This document shows, one piece after another, positions 1 to 12,230 of a stretch of DNA of 64,000 nt (its first letter is position 1; each line of letters opens with the position of its first letter). The DNA comes from Combretum micranthum. Lineage: Eukaryota > Streptophyta > Magnoliopsida > Myrtales > Combretaceae. The position numbers and the translations under genes are program-made. A model generated the notes under the pieces. That model ran no database searches. It was not told the DNA's origin and saw only the letters and a list, made by a program, of their open reading frames with translations. The stretch spans positions 310,001 through 374,000 of the forward strand of contig JAMXBD010001386.1 in NCBI GenBank assembly GCA_024138025.1, written 5' to 3'.

Positions 1-490
1 CTGAAATTGCCATGTATATCTTAAGGACAACATTTCAACAATTTACAATGTGGGTACAAGCAATTCAGATCAATTCAGATATCCTCGATATGCAAATTAT
101 AGCCAGATTTCATATATCAACAGACAGTAATACTCAATTCTCCTCATATATCTCATCCCTTCCCCCCACACCTATTTTGAACAGTGTCCTCACTGTTCCT
201 AATTCATCTCAGAGGAAAGAAAAGAAAATAGGTAAAGGAAAAGGATGAACGATACTTCCCTGGATTTTCGCACGATATAGGAGCAAATGTGAGTTCCATG
301 GGCAATGCAGATCAGGTCATGTGAATCTGTGGTCAGTTGAATACAAAAGGAAAGAAATGACAAAGACAAGGTCAATCATTATTTACAAATCATCATAAGT
401 CTACCCATAGGAATGGGTGCTTAATCGAATACACAGTAGCTGCAAAACAAAATTCACGGTAAGTAGCAGATAAAGTAGCTAGCAGGAACT
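1..490. other. internal retrotransposon sequence without a gene
   Basis: No convincing coding frame or RNA gene is visible. It lies on the 3' side of the element's third ORF and should be the tract between that ORF and the missing 3' LTR. It shows no evident match to the LTR at 12231-13651. Confidence 0.4.
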
Positions 491-1645
491 CTAGCTATCA
501 GCCTCAGGGTTGCTATCCTCTTCACTGGAGGTCTGGTACTGAAACTCCGGGATATCTGTGGAGGTACTGCATGTAAAAGCGGACTTGAGCATTTGGAACA
601 AGGTGGTCCTGAACTTTTTGTTCTTTTTCCGCTCCGTCTTATTCCTTTCTCGCTCTTTTTTGTTCTCCTCTCTAAGATCCTTGATCTCTTTCAGTAGCTG
701 GTCGTATGAACTCGCAGGAGGAGTAGTCCGGGATGTGGATGGCCTACTTGGGAGCCATCTCAAGGGCCTCGATCTCTTCAGCTTGATCAGTCCTGTTGGG
801 CCCCTTGGATAATCCCCATAATCTGAAAGGGGCATCAGATATCATTTTGCAAGGGATGCCCTCATCTCCCTCAGGCTCTCGGAAGATACCCATCCCTTTC
901 AGTAGAGCTGTGATATAGCCCCCACAAAGGATGACTTTGGTCCTTGTATCCGTGCTTTGTTTATCCAAATAATTGCACCTCCACGCCCAAGTCAATTCTG
1001 TGGCCAGTGGTCAAGCTATAAAGATAAAACATATCAGAGTTGGTGACCTTACTGTGGCTGGTCTTCTTACCACTGATGGTATGAGCTATAATGTGATGAA
1101 GTAATTTGTGTGCCGTAGCTGGGAATCGGTGGCGTGAGATTTGGACGGTTCAAATGGCTCGGTGCTTGGAGCTATAAGCTGAAGCCAGAATTTTGAAGGA
1201 TTCATATCAGCGGGCCAGGAGTTGGGTAATGCCATGGCAGTTTGTGGATCATCATAGAATCCTAGCAGTATCCCACACGCTTCACATCAACCCTTGACTT
1301 CTCCATATACCTGGAATTGCATAAAAGTGGCGTGGTCCTCTTTCTCCATCGTCAGAGTTGACAGGAACTCTATGGTTATATCCCGGTAGGCTGGTTCTTT
1401 GATTGAGAAAAGTGTGAACCAAGTTCGATCCTGGACAGTTTGTGGTAGCAAATCTACCAGCCCATAAAGATCCAGTACAGTCCAGTCTAAATATTGATAT
1501 TCATGAGTTCCATACCCCTCAACTTCTTCTTTCTCGCCTTGGCAAATTCCCTATTCGAAATGAGGTCTGGTTGTGGTGCTCTAGAGGAAGATGCTTCAGC
1601 GGTCTTAGACTTCTTTTTCTGGGGTGGAAGTTTTTTTGGCGGCAT
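491..1645 (-). pseudogene. Athila-type third ORF (env-position, plant transposon protein-like), broken
   Basis: The likely start is the ATG at 1645-1643, which opens a basic Pro/Lys-rich N-terminus (MPPKKLPPQKKKSK). The frame meets a stop near 1490 and continues with shifts. A middle piece at 995-744 has a hydrophobic stretch of the CGGYITALLKGMGIF type. The C-terminal piece (835-491) holds a charged coiled coil (LLKEIKDLREENKKERERNK) and an acidic tail with several SEED/PEAD-like residues. The position downstream of integrase, the basic start and the coiled coil fit the poorly understood protein encoded after pol in Athila elements. No signal peptide or clear transmembrane helix is visible, so calling it an envelope protein would be unsupported. 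It could not be made intact as it stands. Confidence 0.6.
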
Positions 1646-1647
1646 CC

Positions 1648-2705
1648 CTACATCAAATGTTTGAGTTTAGCATAAAGGGAATGCAAAGTGGATGCAAATA
1701 TAGGTTACTGTTCGGTGTGTGATAGTGTCCTTTGTGAAAATAGATTAATAGAACAACTAAGAACCAGGACAGGAACAATGGATAGTTCATGGCAATTCAT
1801 AATCACACACAACAATATCAATGATAACATGTGATCTCAAAGCAGGCCTTGCAATAGGTTTGCCTAAGTAATTCAGAACAAATTATCATCCATGAACAGT
1901 AACTGAAGGAACAATGATTTACACTGGCAATACAAACTCAAAGCTGGCAGCCTAGACTAAGCAGCTAGTATTTGACCGTTAGAGGAGAGTTTTTCAAATT
2001 TGCAAGTCCAAACTGTCACTTTCAAGATCATGAAATAAACATGGAAATGGTATTAACTAACAACATGGATCATAAATTTGAACTCAAAGTATTCCATAAA
2101 TGATATGTAGACTCATCAACACCATTGAACACAATGGATCCCAACCACATATGATTCAAAACATGAATTTGTACAAGCCAATTGAATCCACACGCGATCC
2201 CCTATGTTGGAACCATTCAAAAACCATGTTTGTGTCTCAAAATCAGAAAACCCCCAATTTTCTCCACATTAGAACCCTAGAATTCTCAATCTACATTCAA
2301 TAGAATCAAGATTCAAATTGTCACAAGTGAAAGAGATTCTAAGTGCATGCAAGTATATAGGGACTCTATCCAACTCAAATCACGCATGCAACTTATCATA
2401 CACTCAAAAACCCAAGATTTCAGCAAATTTCGAATACTATTCATGCTTGCGAATTTGCTAGGATTTTCGAAAAAAATTTTCAGATTGGCTCTTGATCTCG
2501 CAAGTTACATGCAACAACTTTCAGATTGAGTTCATGATTCCAACATTCACCATCATTTCTAACCCATTCTTTCTAATCCCTCATCTTAAACCCATTCGCA
2601 AACAACCACCACTTCAAAATCAAACGCAGCAGCCACACACCGCCACATCAATGCGAAAATGAAGAACAAAACAATTTGAGGATGAAATGGAGTTAGGAGA
2701 CTTAC
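1648..2705 (-). other. predicted intron upstream of the third ORF
   Basis: On the - strand a perfect plant donor (GCAA|GTAAGT) starts at 2705. A TTTGATGTAG acceptor ends at 1648, two bases before the ATG at 1645. The 1058 bases between them have no convincing coding frame. This is a prediction from splice signals only; + and - strand ORFs inside it look random. Confidence 0.4.
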
Positions 2706-2858
2706 TTGCGATGACGATGGTGATCCACGAGTGGTGTGATTGATGCGTATGGGAGTAGCTTGGTTGTGAGTGTGTGAGAGGTGTGGAGTGGTAGTGTTTT
2801 TGAAAGAGAGAATAAGAATAGGATGTGGAAAAACTTACAGAGCTTGAAGATATATGTG
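2706..2858 (-). promoter_or_regulatory. candidate internal promoter and leader for the third ORF
   Basis: On the - strand a TATA-like CATATATC (2856-2849) is followed about 30 bases later by a pyrimidine- and CA-rich tract of roughly 110 bases without ATG. The tract ends at a consensus GTAAGT donor. This looks like the core promoter and untranslated first exon of a plant gene. It lies between integrase and the third ORF and points toward the latter. Transcription has not been shown. Confidence 0.4.
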
Positions 2859-3000
2859 TGCGTGACAGGGTGAGATTGGCCGGCACTTACATGTGATGGC
2901 CCGGCCATAATGCGTTTAACGAACAGGAGAATGATGGCTGCCGGCCTTGCGTAATCTGGGCGTTTTCCTCGCGTATTCACGGCTGGCAGCTTGGATTTTG

Positions 3001-3145
3001 GCCGTCGGCCATCACGTGAGGAGTCTCTACAGAAGCTTCATGGCCGGCGGCCATAATATGTTGGCTGGTGGCCGTCACGTGAGGAGTCTCTACAGAAGCT
3101 TCATGGCCGGCGGCCATTATATGTTGGCTGGCGGCCGTCACGTGA
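3001..3145. repeat. 63-bp tandem repeat, GC-rich, with CACGTG boxes
   Basis: CACGTG occurs at 3013, 3076 and 3139, exactly 63 bp apart, inside a repeated unit that also carries GAGGAGTCTCTACAGAAGC and GGCCGGCGGCCAT. The unit is complete about twice. CACGTG is the plant G-box core bound by bZIP and bHLH factors. The array lies 150-300 bp upstream (- strand) of the TATA-like site at 2849-2856. Confidence 0.85.
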
Positions 3146-3332
3146 TCTGGGAGTTTCCTTTAGTGAAGTCTCACAAAGGCTTGTGGATGGCAGCTTTGTG
3201 ATATTGGCTGCCAGCTTTAATATTTTTATTTTTATTTATTTATTTATTTTTATTTTGGAAATAGAATAGACTTATTTGAAAATAAATACAATACATAGGT
3301 TGCCTCCTATGAAGCGCTTTCTTTAACGTCTT

Positions 3333-4769
3333 TTAGCTAGACGTATCAACTTCAATTTCAATTGTATACTGGTTGTTCCAAACTGATTTCCTCAATGTTG
3401 CACACCTGAAAACCTTCATAAATGGTTTCAAACGATGACCATTCACTTTAAAAATTTTTCCCGTTTCAAGACTTTGGATTTCAACTGCACCATGAGTAAA
3501 TACGTTAGTAACAACAAAAGGTCCTACCCATCGAGATCTCAATTTACCAGGAAATAACTTTAATCTAGAGTGAAAAAGTAAAACTTTTTGACCAATGGAG
3601 AATTGTTTTCTTGAAATCGTCTGGTCATGAAAAGCTTTTGTTTTCTCTTTGTAAATCCTAGAGTTCTCATAGGCATCTTGGCGGATCTCCTCTAGTTCTT
3701 GCAATTGAAGTTTTCTAAGTTCACCTACTTCATTATATCTCATGTTGCATTGTTTTATAGCCCAATAGGCTCTATGCTCTAACTCAACAGGAAGGTGACA
3801 GGGCTTACTGAATACTAACCTGTATGGAGACATACCTATAGGTGTTTTGTAAGCTATACGATAGGCCCATAGTGCGTCATCAAGTCTCGTGCTCCAGTCT
3901 TTTCTGTTCACATTGACAGTCTTTTCCAGAATGGACTTGATTTCTCGATTTGAGACTTCGGCCAATCCATTCGTCTGTGGATGATATGCCGTGGAAGTAC
4001 GGTGAGTGACGTTGTATTTCTTAAATAGAGCTTCCACCACTCTATTGCAAAAGTGTGTACCACGATCACTGATGAGAGCCCTTGGTGTCCCGAACCTGGC
4101 AAAGATATGAGATCTAACAAAATCTACAACAACTTTAGCATCGTTAGTTCGGGTAGCTTTAGCCTCCACCCACTTCGAGACATAGTCAACAGCCAAAAGG
4201 ATATACACATTGCCAAAAGAAGGAGGAAAAGGACCCATAAAATCTATGCCCCATATATAAAAAATTTCACAAACAATAATGGGGGTAAGGGGCATTTGAT
4301 CTCTATTTCCTAAATTTCCTACCTTTTAGCATCTTTCACAGGACTTCCAAAATAGATATGCATCCCGAAACAATGTGGGCCAAAATAAACCACATTCTAA
4401 TACCTTGTGAGCGATTCTTTTAGGACCAAAGTGTCCTCCACATGCGTAAGTGTGACAAAATTGTAAAACAGAAGGAATCTCCTCTTGAGAAATACATCTC
4501 CTAATAATTTGATCGGAGCAGTGTTTCCATAAATAAGGATCATCCCATGCATAATATTTAGAGTCACTTTTGATTTTTTCCTTTTGAACCCTAGACAAAT
4601 CACTTGGTAAAGTTCTAGTAACTAGATAGTTAACGATATCGGCATACCAAGGAGTTGTCTTTTGGACAGAAAATAAATGCTCATATGGAAAGTCGTCTTG
4701 TAGTGGAGCCAGGTCTTCATTACCAGGTATTCTACTGAGGTGGTCGGCCACCACATTTTCGGTGCCTTT
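3333..4769 (-). pseudogene. integrase of the Athila-type element, one in-frame stop
   Basis: The N-terminal part (4769-4326) has the tail of the RNase H-integrase linker and an HHCC zinc finger, with CHTYACGGH followed by CERC. A TAA at 4328-4326 stops it directly after the second Cys pair. The frame then continues unchanged into the catalytic core (4295-3333), which keeps the DDE triad: Asp in WGIDFMGPF, Asp in ISDRGTHF, and Glu in NGLAE, with exactly 35 residues between the last two. A C-terminal domain with [11 protein letters not shown], typical of Gypsy integrases, follows. The stop can be explained by one C-to-T change in CAA. The upstream junction is interrupted by the solo LTR at 4770. 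The family inserts cDNA into host DNA in the nucleus. Confidence 0.88.
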
Positions 4770-5412
4770 TGTCACGCCCCGTAGGGTATTCTAAATGTAA
4801 CAGCCCGCCACATACTAAGTAAGACTCTCGAGTTCCCTACCCGGGGCCTTCGGAAGTCTTAAGTAGATGTAAAGCGTTCCTTTACGACAATAGAATACTT
4901 CAACAAATGGAGTTAAACAGTTTAACGAGGCATTCATTAGCCATAGATAATAAATCAAAACGCATAATGTTATAGTTTACAAAATCTAAGGAGCATTCCC
5001 CCGCACAAGAATAACAGTCTATTACAGTCATCCAGAGTCTTTAGTTTCCAATGGAAGTCTATACAAAAAGGAATGGATTAAACTTCTATGGGAAACTCCT
5101 ATCTCCGGTACCTGCGCTGTAGCTTGTCTTGGCCTAAGCCATATAAAGTCGTGCTGCAAAAGATAGAAACTATGGGGGCGTAAGCTAACTAGCTTAGTGA
5201 GCAATACCTCCAAAACGCAATTAAACATACTTCAGTCAAACAAGTAATTATTCAGGCAAGTGTATGCATCAAACAAATGAATTCAGCAAACATATGACCA
5301 ACCGGAAATCATATGTGGATGGACTTACGCCCTCAATCCCGGGTTAGCAGATTAACGAATCCTGCGGTACGACGCCGTTTAAGCTCATGGTCAACTAATA
5401 ATAATTCGTTTT

Positions 5413-5502
5413 ATGGATCACGATTAACAAACAAGTCGTTTCATGGATCACGATTAACCAACAAGTCGTTTTATGGATCACGATTAACCAACAATGCGAA
5501 TG
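5413..5502. repeat. 30-bp tandem repeat, three copies
   Basis: ATGGATCACGATTAAC recurs at 5413, 5443 and 5473 with AACAAGTCGTTT between copies. A related, longer array occupies the same relative place in LTR copy E (33740-33871 plus 41462-41570). Confidence 0.85.
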
Positions 5503-7578
5503 CTCCAACCCCATCGTGACATGAATGAATTCAATTTATAGTCGGAGTCGAATAGTCATTAATTCAATTCTTTTAAGTGACCAACAAGTATTCGCAGACA
5601 TCCATCATAAGATTCTAGTAAAGCAGTCAATATCTTAACACCCGATTTCGATATACCTTAAGCTCCATTTCACATATCAACAATCAACAACATAAATAAT
5701 TCCCATATACCCCAACATGCTTATACAATTTCTTTTATCTTTGCCTACATCACTAGTGCCACTACATTACAATCACATGCATTAATTGAGAATGGAAGTA
5801 AACTCACTCGGCCATTGGACGCCAAACTTCTTAATAATAATAGTCGGGAGGTAGAGTGTCGTCCTGCTCGAGATCACCTACCAAGCAAGAATAATCCTAA
5901 TGAGATTCTCATCATGTAACTAAATCAAACTATACATCTAGACTAGTTGAATTCGGATTTCTCGCTATTTGCGGAAGTTCTGACTTAAAACGGCCATAAC
6001 TTGTCATTTTAACTCGGAATTTCGCAAATTTTATATCGATCTCTATCTACTTCGAAAGATCTATCTATTTCAAGTATTATTTCCAAGTTTTGAAAATAGT
6101 AAGGCCACGGAACAGTGGGATCAGTTCTGCTCCGCAATTGATCCGATCTCGAAAATTTGCTTTGCTTTTGATAAAAAGTATTCCTAGATGATGATTCATG
6201 CATGAATGATATGGGAATGAATTTCTAATATAAATGCCATGTGATAGACCTAATATATACATGGTCATAATAACTTTTGTGGTAATAACTCACATGAACT
6301 TTTAAGTATTGAGGAAATTCTCATAAAGACTAATTCTAGGAAGCTATCTTTCCACATTATACTCCTTAGGGTTTCTTTGGTTTTTAATCTTGTAATCTAC
6401 CTATTATTCAACTAAAAATAGGTTCTCAAAGTCTATATTAACCATGGCCTCCATTCATGCATAAAAATTCCCATTTTTCATTTGGTAAACATGTCTTTGA
6501 ATTAGCTTTTTGTAAAAATCCGAATTTTCTAAATTTCATTTTCTTGCATTTTTCTTAAGGAAAATCTTGTCTAATGTATTAAAAATTGAAGATCCAATGT
6601 ATACATTATCTGAGGACTTCATTTAGATTATAAAACACCCATTTTAGACTTAAATACTAAGTGTCTATTTAGGCATTACCCAAAATTACGAATTTGACTA
6701 CACATCCAAAGTCAACATTTTTCCTTCTAACTTCACTTCTTGTTTTCTTATTTTTATTATGCCTAAACTCATCTAAACTCATGAAAATAATTCCTTCAAC
6801 ATGTCTATTACACATACCCCCCATTTTCCTTATGAAATATAAGAAAAAAAATGATTTTGGTGGTTTTCAAGGTAGGGTTTCCATTTCATCCGAATTTTCA
6901 ACTTTCCATATTGGACAAAGTTCTTCCTTTTTCAATGTTTTTGCCTTCTGTATATGAATATCCACCATCTAACTTCTCTATACATAAACAAGACTTCATT
7001 CTTATGGTCATCAAAGCATATAAAGCAAAATGAACCTATGATCATGCATGTACATGAAGTTGTGAATGTCTAAACCTTAGATCTACTACATATGATATAT
7101 AAAGCATGGATCTCATGGCATGAACAACAATATATGTGCAAGATCACTACTTTACATGCATGAACAAGATGAGATCTTAACAAAAACATATCTAAACATT
7201 AGATCCATGTCTTGTGATGGCTTGACATTCTTGTTCATGTGTTTCCATGCCCCTAGCATTAGCTCATTGGGATTTAGTGAGGAAATACACAAGATATGGT
7301 CTTACCATTACAAGAACTAGGAAGAACAAGGCTTGAATCAACATACCAAAGGAGGATCTAAGGTAGAAATGGAGGAGTTTTGAGTTGAAAGTGCAAGAGG
7401 AGAGGGAGGGGTTCACGGCATGAAGAAGAGGAGAATGAGAGAGTTTTTCTCTTTTTTTCAAAATTAAAACAATGAGGAATGAAGAGAGAGAGAAAATTAT
7501 GTATATATATATAAGGTATTAGGGTTTAGTAATGAATAAAAATTGTAAAATAAATCAAATGGGGGAAAAATAAAAGAA

Positions 7579-7634
7579 GGGGGGGGGGGGGGGGGGCGCC
7601 GCCATCATGCATGTGTGTGTGTGTGTGTGTGTGT
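7579..7634. repeat. 18-base G tract followed by a (GT)n run
   Basis: Eighteen consecutive G residues (7579-7596), then CGCCGCCATCATGCAT and a GT dinucleotide run (about 7611-7634). The G run length may be unreliable in an assembly. Confidence 0.9.
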
Positions 7635-8209
7635 TTTAAAAATTTGATATTTGTAATTTAGTAAATAAAATTGTAATAAATGTAATAATATTTAAGAGAC
7701 AAATTTTCTTGGAAAAGAAAATTAAAATGAGTAGTTGTAAGGATGTAAGAATAGGATATGGGTAGTGTGTAGTGTAGGTTGTACTTGTGAATAGTAGACA
7801 AGACATCTACTTACCGGTTGTTCCGAAAACACGGAAAAGCTATAACTGTAATCTTTATAGCTCGGAAAATTATGAAATTGATATTTTTGGAATCCTTATA
7901 AAATTACGGTTCTAATGAATATTCCGGAACATTTTTGAATCCGTGGCCCGGGGCACGCTTTTCCGTAATTGGGCTCGGGAAGGCCCGGAATTGAAAAATT
8001 CCCGAATTTAAAACTTTCAAAGATTTGAAATGTACTTTGGAACAACAATTCAAATTCATTTACTTCATAATATTTATTTTACTATGAAACCGAAGGAAAG
8101 CCGGATTTAGGGTTCCTAGGCTTCATTCACTAAACTCAACCTGATCGGATTAGGGTTTCGCTTCCAATTCCCGGGGTTTTCTAGCTACTGAGAATTACCA
8201 GGGTTTACA

Positions 8210-9512
8210 CCTTTCCTATCTCGTATCTCCAAGTCAAACTCTTGTAGTAAGAGTATCCATCTGATGAGCCTAGGCTTAGCTTCTTTCTTGGCAAGTAGAT
8301 ACTTTAAGGCTGCATGATCAGAAAAAACAATTACTTTAGTGCCTAGCAAATAAGAACGGAATTTTTCTAATGCAAAAACAACAGCTAAAAGTTCTTTTTC
8401 CGTTGTTGAATAATTGGCTTGGGCACTATCAAGTGTCTTTGAGGAGTAGCAGATGACATGTGGATCCCTTCCAACTCTTTGTCCAAGGATAGCACCGATA
8501 GCATAGTTGCTCGCATCACACATGATTTCGAAGGGAAGACTCCAGTCAGGTGGTTTTATGATCGGGGCAGAAGTTAACTTCTCCTTCAGTTTATCAAAAG
8601 CCTCCTTACAAGCATTATCAAATTCGAACGCCACATCCTTTTGCAATAATTTGCACAGGGGTTGAGTGATCTTGGAAAAATCCTTAATGAAGCGCCTGTA
8701 AAAACCTGCACTTCCAAGAAAAGAACGAATTTCCCGTACACTCACGGGGTAAGGTAAGGATTTAATCACTTCAATCTTGGCCTTATCAACCTCAAGGCCT
8801 TTAGAGGACACAATATGCCCTAGAATTAGACCTTGATCAACCATAAAATGGCATTTTTCATAATTTAACACAAGGTTCGTTTCTATGCATCTTTTAAGTA
8901 CTTTTGTAAGGTTAGCAAGACATGTATCAAATGTATCACCATATACAGTAAAGTCATCCATGAAGACTTCTATGATGTTTTCTACATAATCTGAGAATAT
9001 ACTAACCATACACCTTTGGAATGTGGCGGGAGCATTGCAAAGTCCAACGGCATCCTCCTATAAGCAAACGTTCCAAATGGACATGTGAACGTGGTCTTCT
9101 CTTGATCTTCCGGTGCAACCGGGATTTGATGAAAACCTGAAAAACCATCAAGACAACAATAATGTGAATGTCCAGCTAAACGTTCAAGCATTTGGTCAAT
9201 AAAAGGAAGTGGAAAGTGATCTTTTCTAGTAGATGCATTTAACTTCCTGTAATCAATACAAACCCTCCATCCATTCTGAATTCGAGTAGGTACCAACTCA
9301 CCATCCGGATTTTCAATCACAGTTAAACCAGTCTTCTTGGGCACTACTTGAATTGGACTTACCCATTTACTATCAGAAATTGGATAGATCATACCTGCAT
9401 CCAGAAGTTTCAGGATCTCTTTCTTTACCACTTCCATCATAGGTGGATTTAGCCGTCTTTGAACTTCTCTTGTGGGTTTGCAATTTTCCTCCAATAGGAT
9501 TTTTGCATACAA
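8210..9512 (-). pseudogene. reverse transcriptase and RNase H of the Athila-type element, frameshifted
   Basis: The part at 9512-8982 covers RT fingers and palm. It shows SKWVSPIQVVPKK, WRVCIDYRKLN and CCLDGFSGFHQI, the last holding the first catalytic Asp. The frame changes near 9010. The part from 9009 on holds the RT active-site box FMDDFTVYG (F-x-DD form), the thumb, and an RNase H domain with CDAS (first catalytic Asp), [11 protein letters not shown] (Glu) and FSDHAAL. The coding stops at RDRKG, where the solo LTR of 4770-8209 is inserted. A second frameshift near 9500 separates this block from gag-protease. The protein copies element RNA into cDNA in cytoplasmic particles. This copy is inactive. 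Confidence 0.88.
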
Positions 9513-12147
9513 GTGGAAGGACTCAATCCTTTGATGTCAGCAATTGTCCATCCAATAGCTTCCTTGTATTCCCTGAGCACCCTAATCAACTTCTCTTCTT
9601 CTAAGGCACTCAATTTATTGGATATGATTACCGCAAGAGTATCTTGTTCCCCCAAGAATATATACTTTAAATGTTCTGGCAGGGGTTTCAACTCTAGCTT
9701 TGGTGCCTGCACAATAGAAGGAAGGAGTTTCGGGTTAGATGAAGGTAACTCAATATAAGATACACCATACCTGAGGGGTTGCAACGACTCCAATTCATGT
9801 ACGGTGTCTTCCAAATCAGAAGGAACTACTAACTTCCTTTCAATCTTCCTCAATTTCTCAATGGTGAGACTCTTTTCAAGTGCGACCTTCAACCTATTCT
9901 CATCACTTAAGTCAAACGTTTCCTGTGCTAATGGGTCAAAAACATCTATTACAAAAACAGAAGAAGTATCACTAGGGTATTTCATGGCATCATAAATATT
10001 AAATTTTATAATTTCCCCATCAAACTCCATAGTGAGTGTACCATCATGCACATCAATTTTTGTTCTAGATGTTTTCAAGAATGGTCTTCCTAACAAAATT
10101 AAGGATGAGTTTGCAGAATCATCATTTTCCATATTAAGAACATAAAAATCTGCAGGAAAAACCAACCCATTCACTTGCACCAAAACATCCTCTAATACAC
10201 CTTCAGGATATACATTGGACCTATCAGCAAGTTGAACAATCACACCAGTTTCTTTTAATGGTCCAACATTCAAAGATTGATAGACTGACAAAGGCATCAC
10301 ATTAATAGAAGCACCTAAATCACACATGGCCTTAGCAATTCCAAAATTTCCTATCTTACAAGGGATTGTAAACATACCTGGATCCTTGCATTTAGGTGGG
10401 AGCTTTCTTTGTAGTATAGCAGAAACATTTTCTCCTACACTTATCTTTTCATTCCCCTTAAGCTTCTTCTTATTAGTGCACAATTCCTTCAAAAACTTAG
10501 CATATCGAGGTACTTGCTTGATAGCATCAAGTAAGGGAATATTTACCTCAACTTTGCGAAATGTATCAAGAATTTCCTTTTCCTCCTCTATTTTCTTGGA
10601 CTTTGCTAATCTTGATGGAAAAGGGGGTGCTATCGCTTTGGGTGGTACAACCAAAGTTTCTCCCATTTGGTTGCCTTGATTGTGTGGTGGCTCTACTTCT
10701 TTTTCAGTCTCTTCTCTATCTCTCTTTCGAGTTGCCTTGCTTGTGGATTCCTGTAGTTCCTTGCCACTTCTCAAAGTAATTGCATTAGCACTTTGTTTAG
10801 GATTTGTGACAGTTTGAGAAGGCAACTTACCTTGAGATTCCAACCTACTTACAGATGATGCGAGTTGGCTCATCTGTGTCTCCAAGTTCTGGATACTTTG
10901 CTTCGTCTCATCCTGAAATTGTTTTGTGTTAACAACTAAAGATTTAACAATTTCCTCTAGAGACATACCTGAACTTGAGGAAGAAGGTTGTGGTGCTTGG
11001 TTCTGTGGCCTTGGTCGGTATTGTTGATAGTTATGCGATTTAGGCCCATAGCTAAGGTTAGGATGATCCCTCCATCCCGGATTATATGTATTTGAATAGG
11101 GATCATACTTCCTTTGTGGTTGTCCCGGGAAACCTCCAATTGCATTGGCTTGCTCTAAAGGTTCCTCTTGGAGTGTGGGACACATATCCGTGGGATGATT
11201 TGGAGCAGCGCAAATCCCACAAGCCTTAACCTGTTGTTGGTTTCCAAGAGCCAACTGCTGCACAAGAGAGGTTAAATCAGAAATTTGATGCTCAAGATGA
11301 GAAACACTTACCTCATTAACCTTTCTTGTCGATGGATCGTGTCTATAGCCAAATTGCTGGGAATTTGCAGCCATAAGAGATATCAATTCCCTGGCTTGAC
11401 CAGGAGTTTTATCGACTATTGCTCCTCCACTAGCGGCATCCATCATTTTCCTTTCTATGGGTATCAATCCTTCATAGAAGTACTGGATAAGAAGTTGTTC
11501 TGAAATCCCGTGTTGTGGACAACTGGCACACAACTGTTTGAATCTCTCCCAATACTCGTGAAGATTCTCGGTATCCCTTTGCTTGATCCCACATATATCC
11601 CTTCTGATACTAGCAGCTCTAGTAGCAGGGAAAAATTTATCCAAAAACAATCTGACCATATCTGTCCAGGTGTTGATGGAACCAGGCGGTAGGTAAAATA
11701 GCCAGTCTTTAGCCCTATCCCTCAAGGAAAATGGAAAGCTCTCAACTTGACCTGCTCCTCGGGAACTCCTTGAGGTCTCATGCTCGAACACACAATGTGG
11801 AATTCTTTTAGATGCTTATGAGGGTCCTCATTTTCCAACCCATGGAAGGTAGGAAGCAAATGTATCAATCCAGATTTTAATTCAAAAGCTACGTTCAGTT
11901 CTGGATATTGGATACATAAGGGCTGCTGATTCACGTCTGGTGCAGCTAATTGTCGCAAAGTTCTATCTTGATTGGCCATGTCGTCTTGCTTATAATCGTC
12001 TCTTTCGGAATCACTGGATGTATCGAGTTCCAGCCTGGTTTCGTCCAGGAGATGAGGAAGAAGATATTTTGTCCTTGGCACGTGATTTAGCTTCTTTGCG
12101 CAATTCCCTGACTGTCTTCTCGATTTCTTGGTCAAATTCCAGGTCAC
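9449..12147 (-). pseudogene. gag and protease of the Athila-type element, frameshifted
   Basis: The N-terminal capsid part (12147-11722) shifts frame near 11740 and continues as a 780-codon frame (11791-9449). The retrotransposon gag domain is at about residues 10-160 of the long frame (SLRDRAKDWLFYLPPGSI, LFLDKFFP). A zinc knuckle CGICAAPNHPTDMC (C-x2-C-x4-H-x4-C) follows near residue 193. A Gln/Pro-rich linker leads to an aspartic protease with the DLGAS active site at about residue 488 (near 10307-10323) and LLGRPFLKT downstream. The frame runs into the start of RT and ends in a shift around 9500. Gag forms the particle that packages element RNA. Confidence 0.87.
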
Positions 12148-12200
12148 CTGTACAAGAAGAACGAGTCATAAAGAAAATAGAAATAAATATTCGACACCAG

Positions 12201-12218
12201 TCCCCGGCAACGGCGCCA
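12201..12218 (-). other. primer-binding site, tRNA-Asp type
   Basis: On the - strand TGGCGCCGTTGCCGGGGA is complementary to the 3' end of plant tRNA-Asp, the known primer of Athila and Tat elements. It lies about 12 bases inside the LTR boundary, directly upstream of gag, and fixes both the direction of the element and which LTR is the 5' one. Confidence 0.92.
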
Positions 12219-12230
12219 AAATTTGGTGGG

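Larger units (their letters stand above)
4770..8209 (-). mobile_element. solo LTR, 3440 bp, chromovirus-like family (copy A)
   Basis: Begins TGTCACGCCCC and ends GGGTTTACA on the + strand. It is flanked by a perfect 5-bp duplication CCTTT (4765-4769 and 8210-8214). Removing it rejoins RNase H in frame at the RDRKG motif. The two ends are not direct repeats of each other and there is no coding region, so it is one LTR, not a complete element. Transcription orientation is -: a TATA-like run is near 7503-7515, a donor (TTTG|GTATGT) at 7346, an acceptor (TAG|GTGATC) at 5878, a 70-nt exon at 5877-5808, a GTGAGT donor at 5807, and a TTTTGCAG acceptor near 5156. It resembles the LTR bordering the chromovirus at 44952. 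Confidence 0.9.

Noticed and set aside
4053..4313. 86-codon + strand ORF
   Set aside because: Antisense to the integrase core, which carries clear catalytic motifs.
5413..5502. CRISPR-like array
   Set aside because: Direct tandem repeats without unique spacers, inside a plant LTR.
10326..10679. 117-codon + strand ORF
   Set aside because: Antisense shadow of the gag-protease frame.
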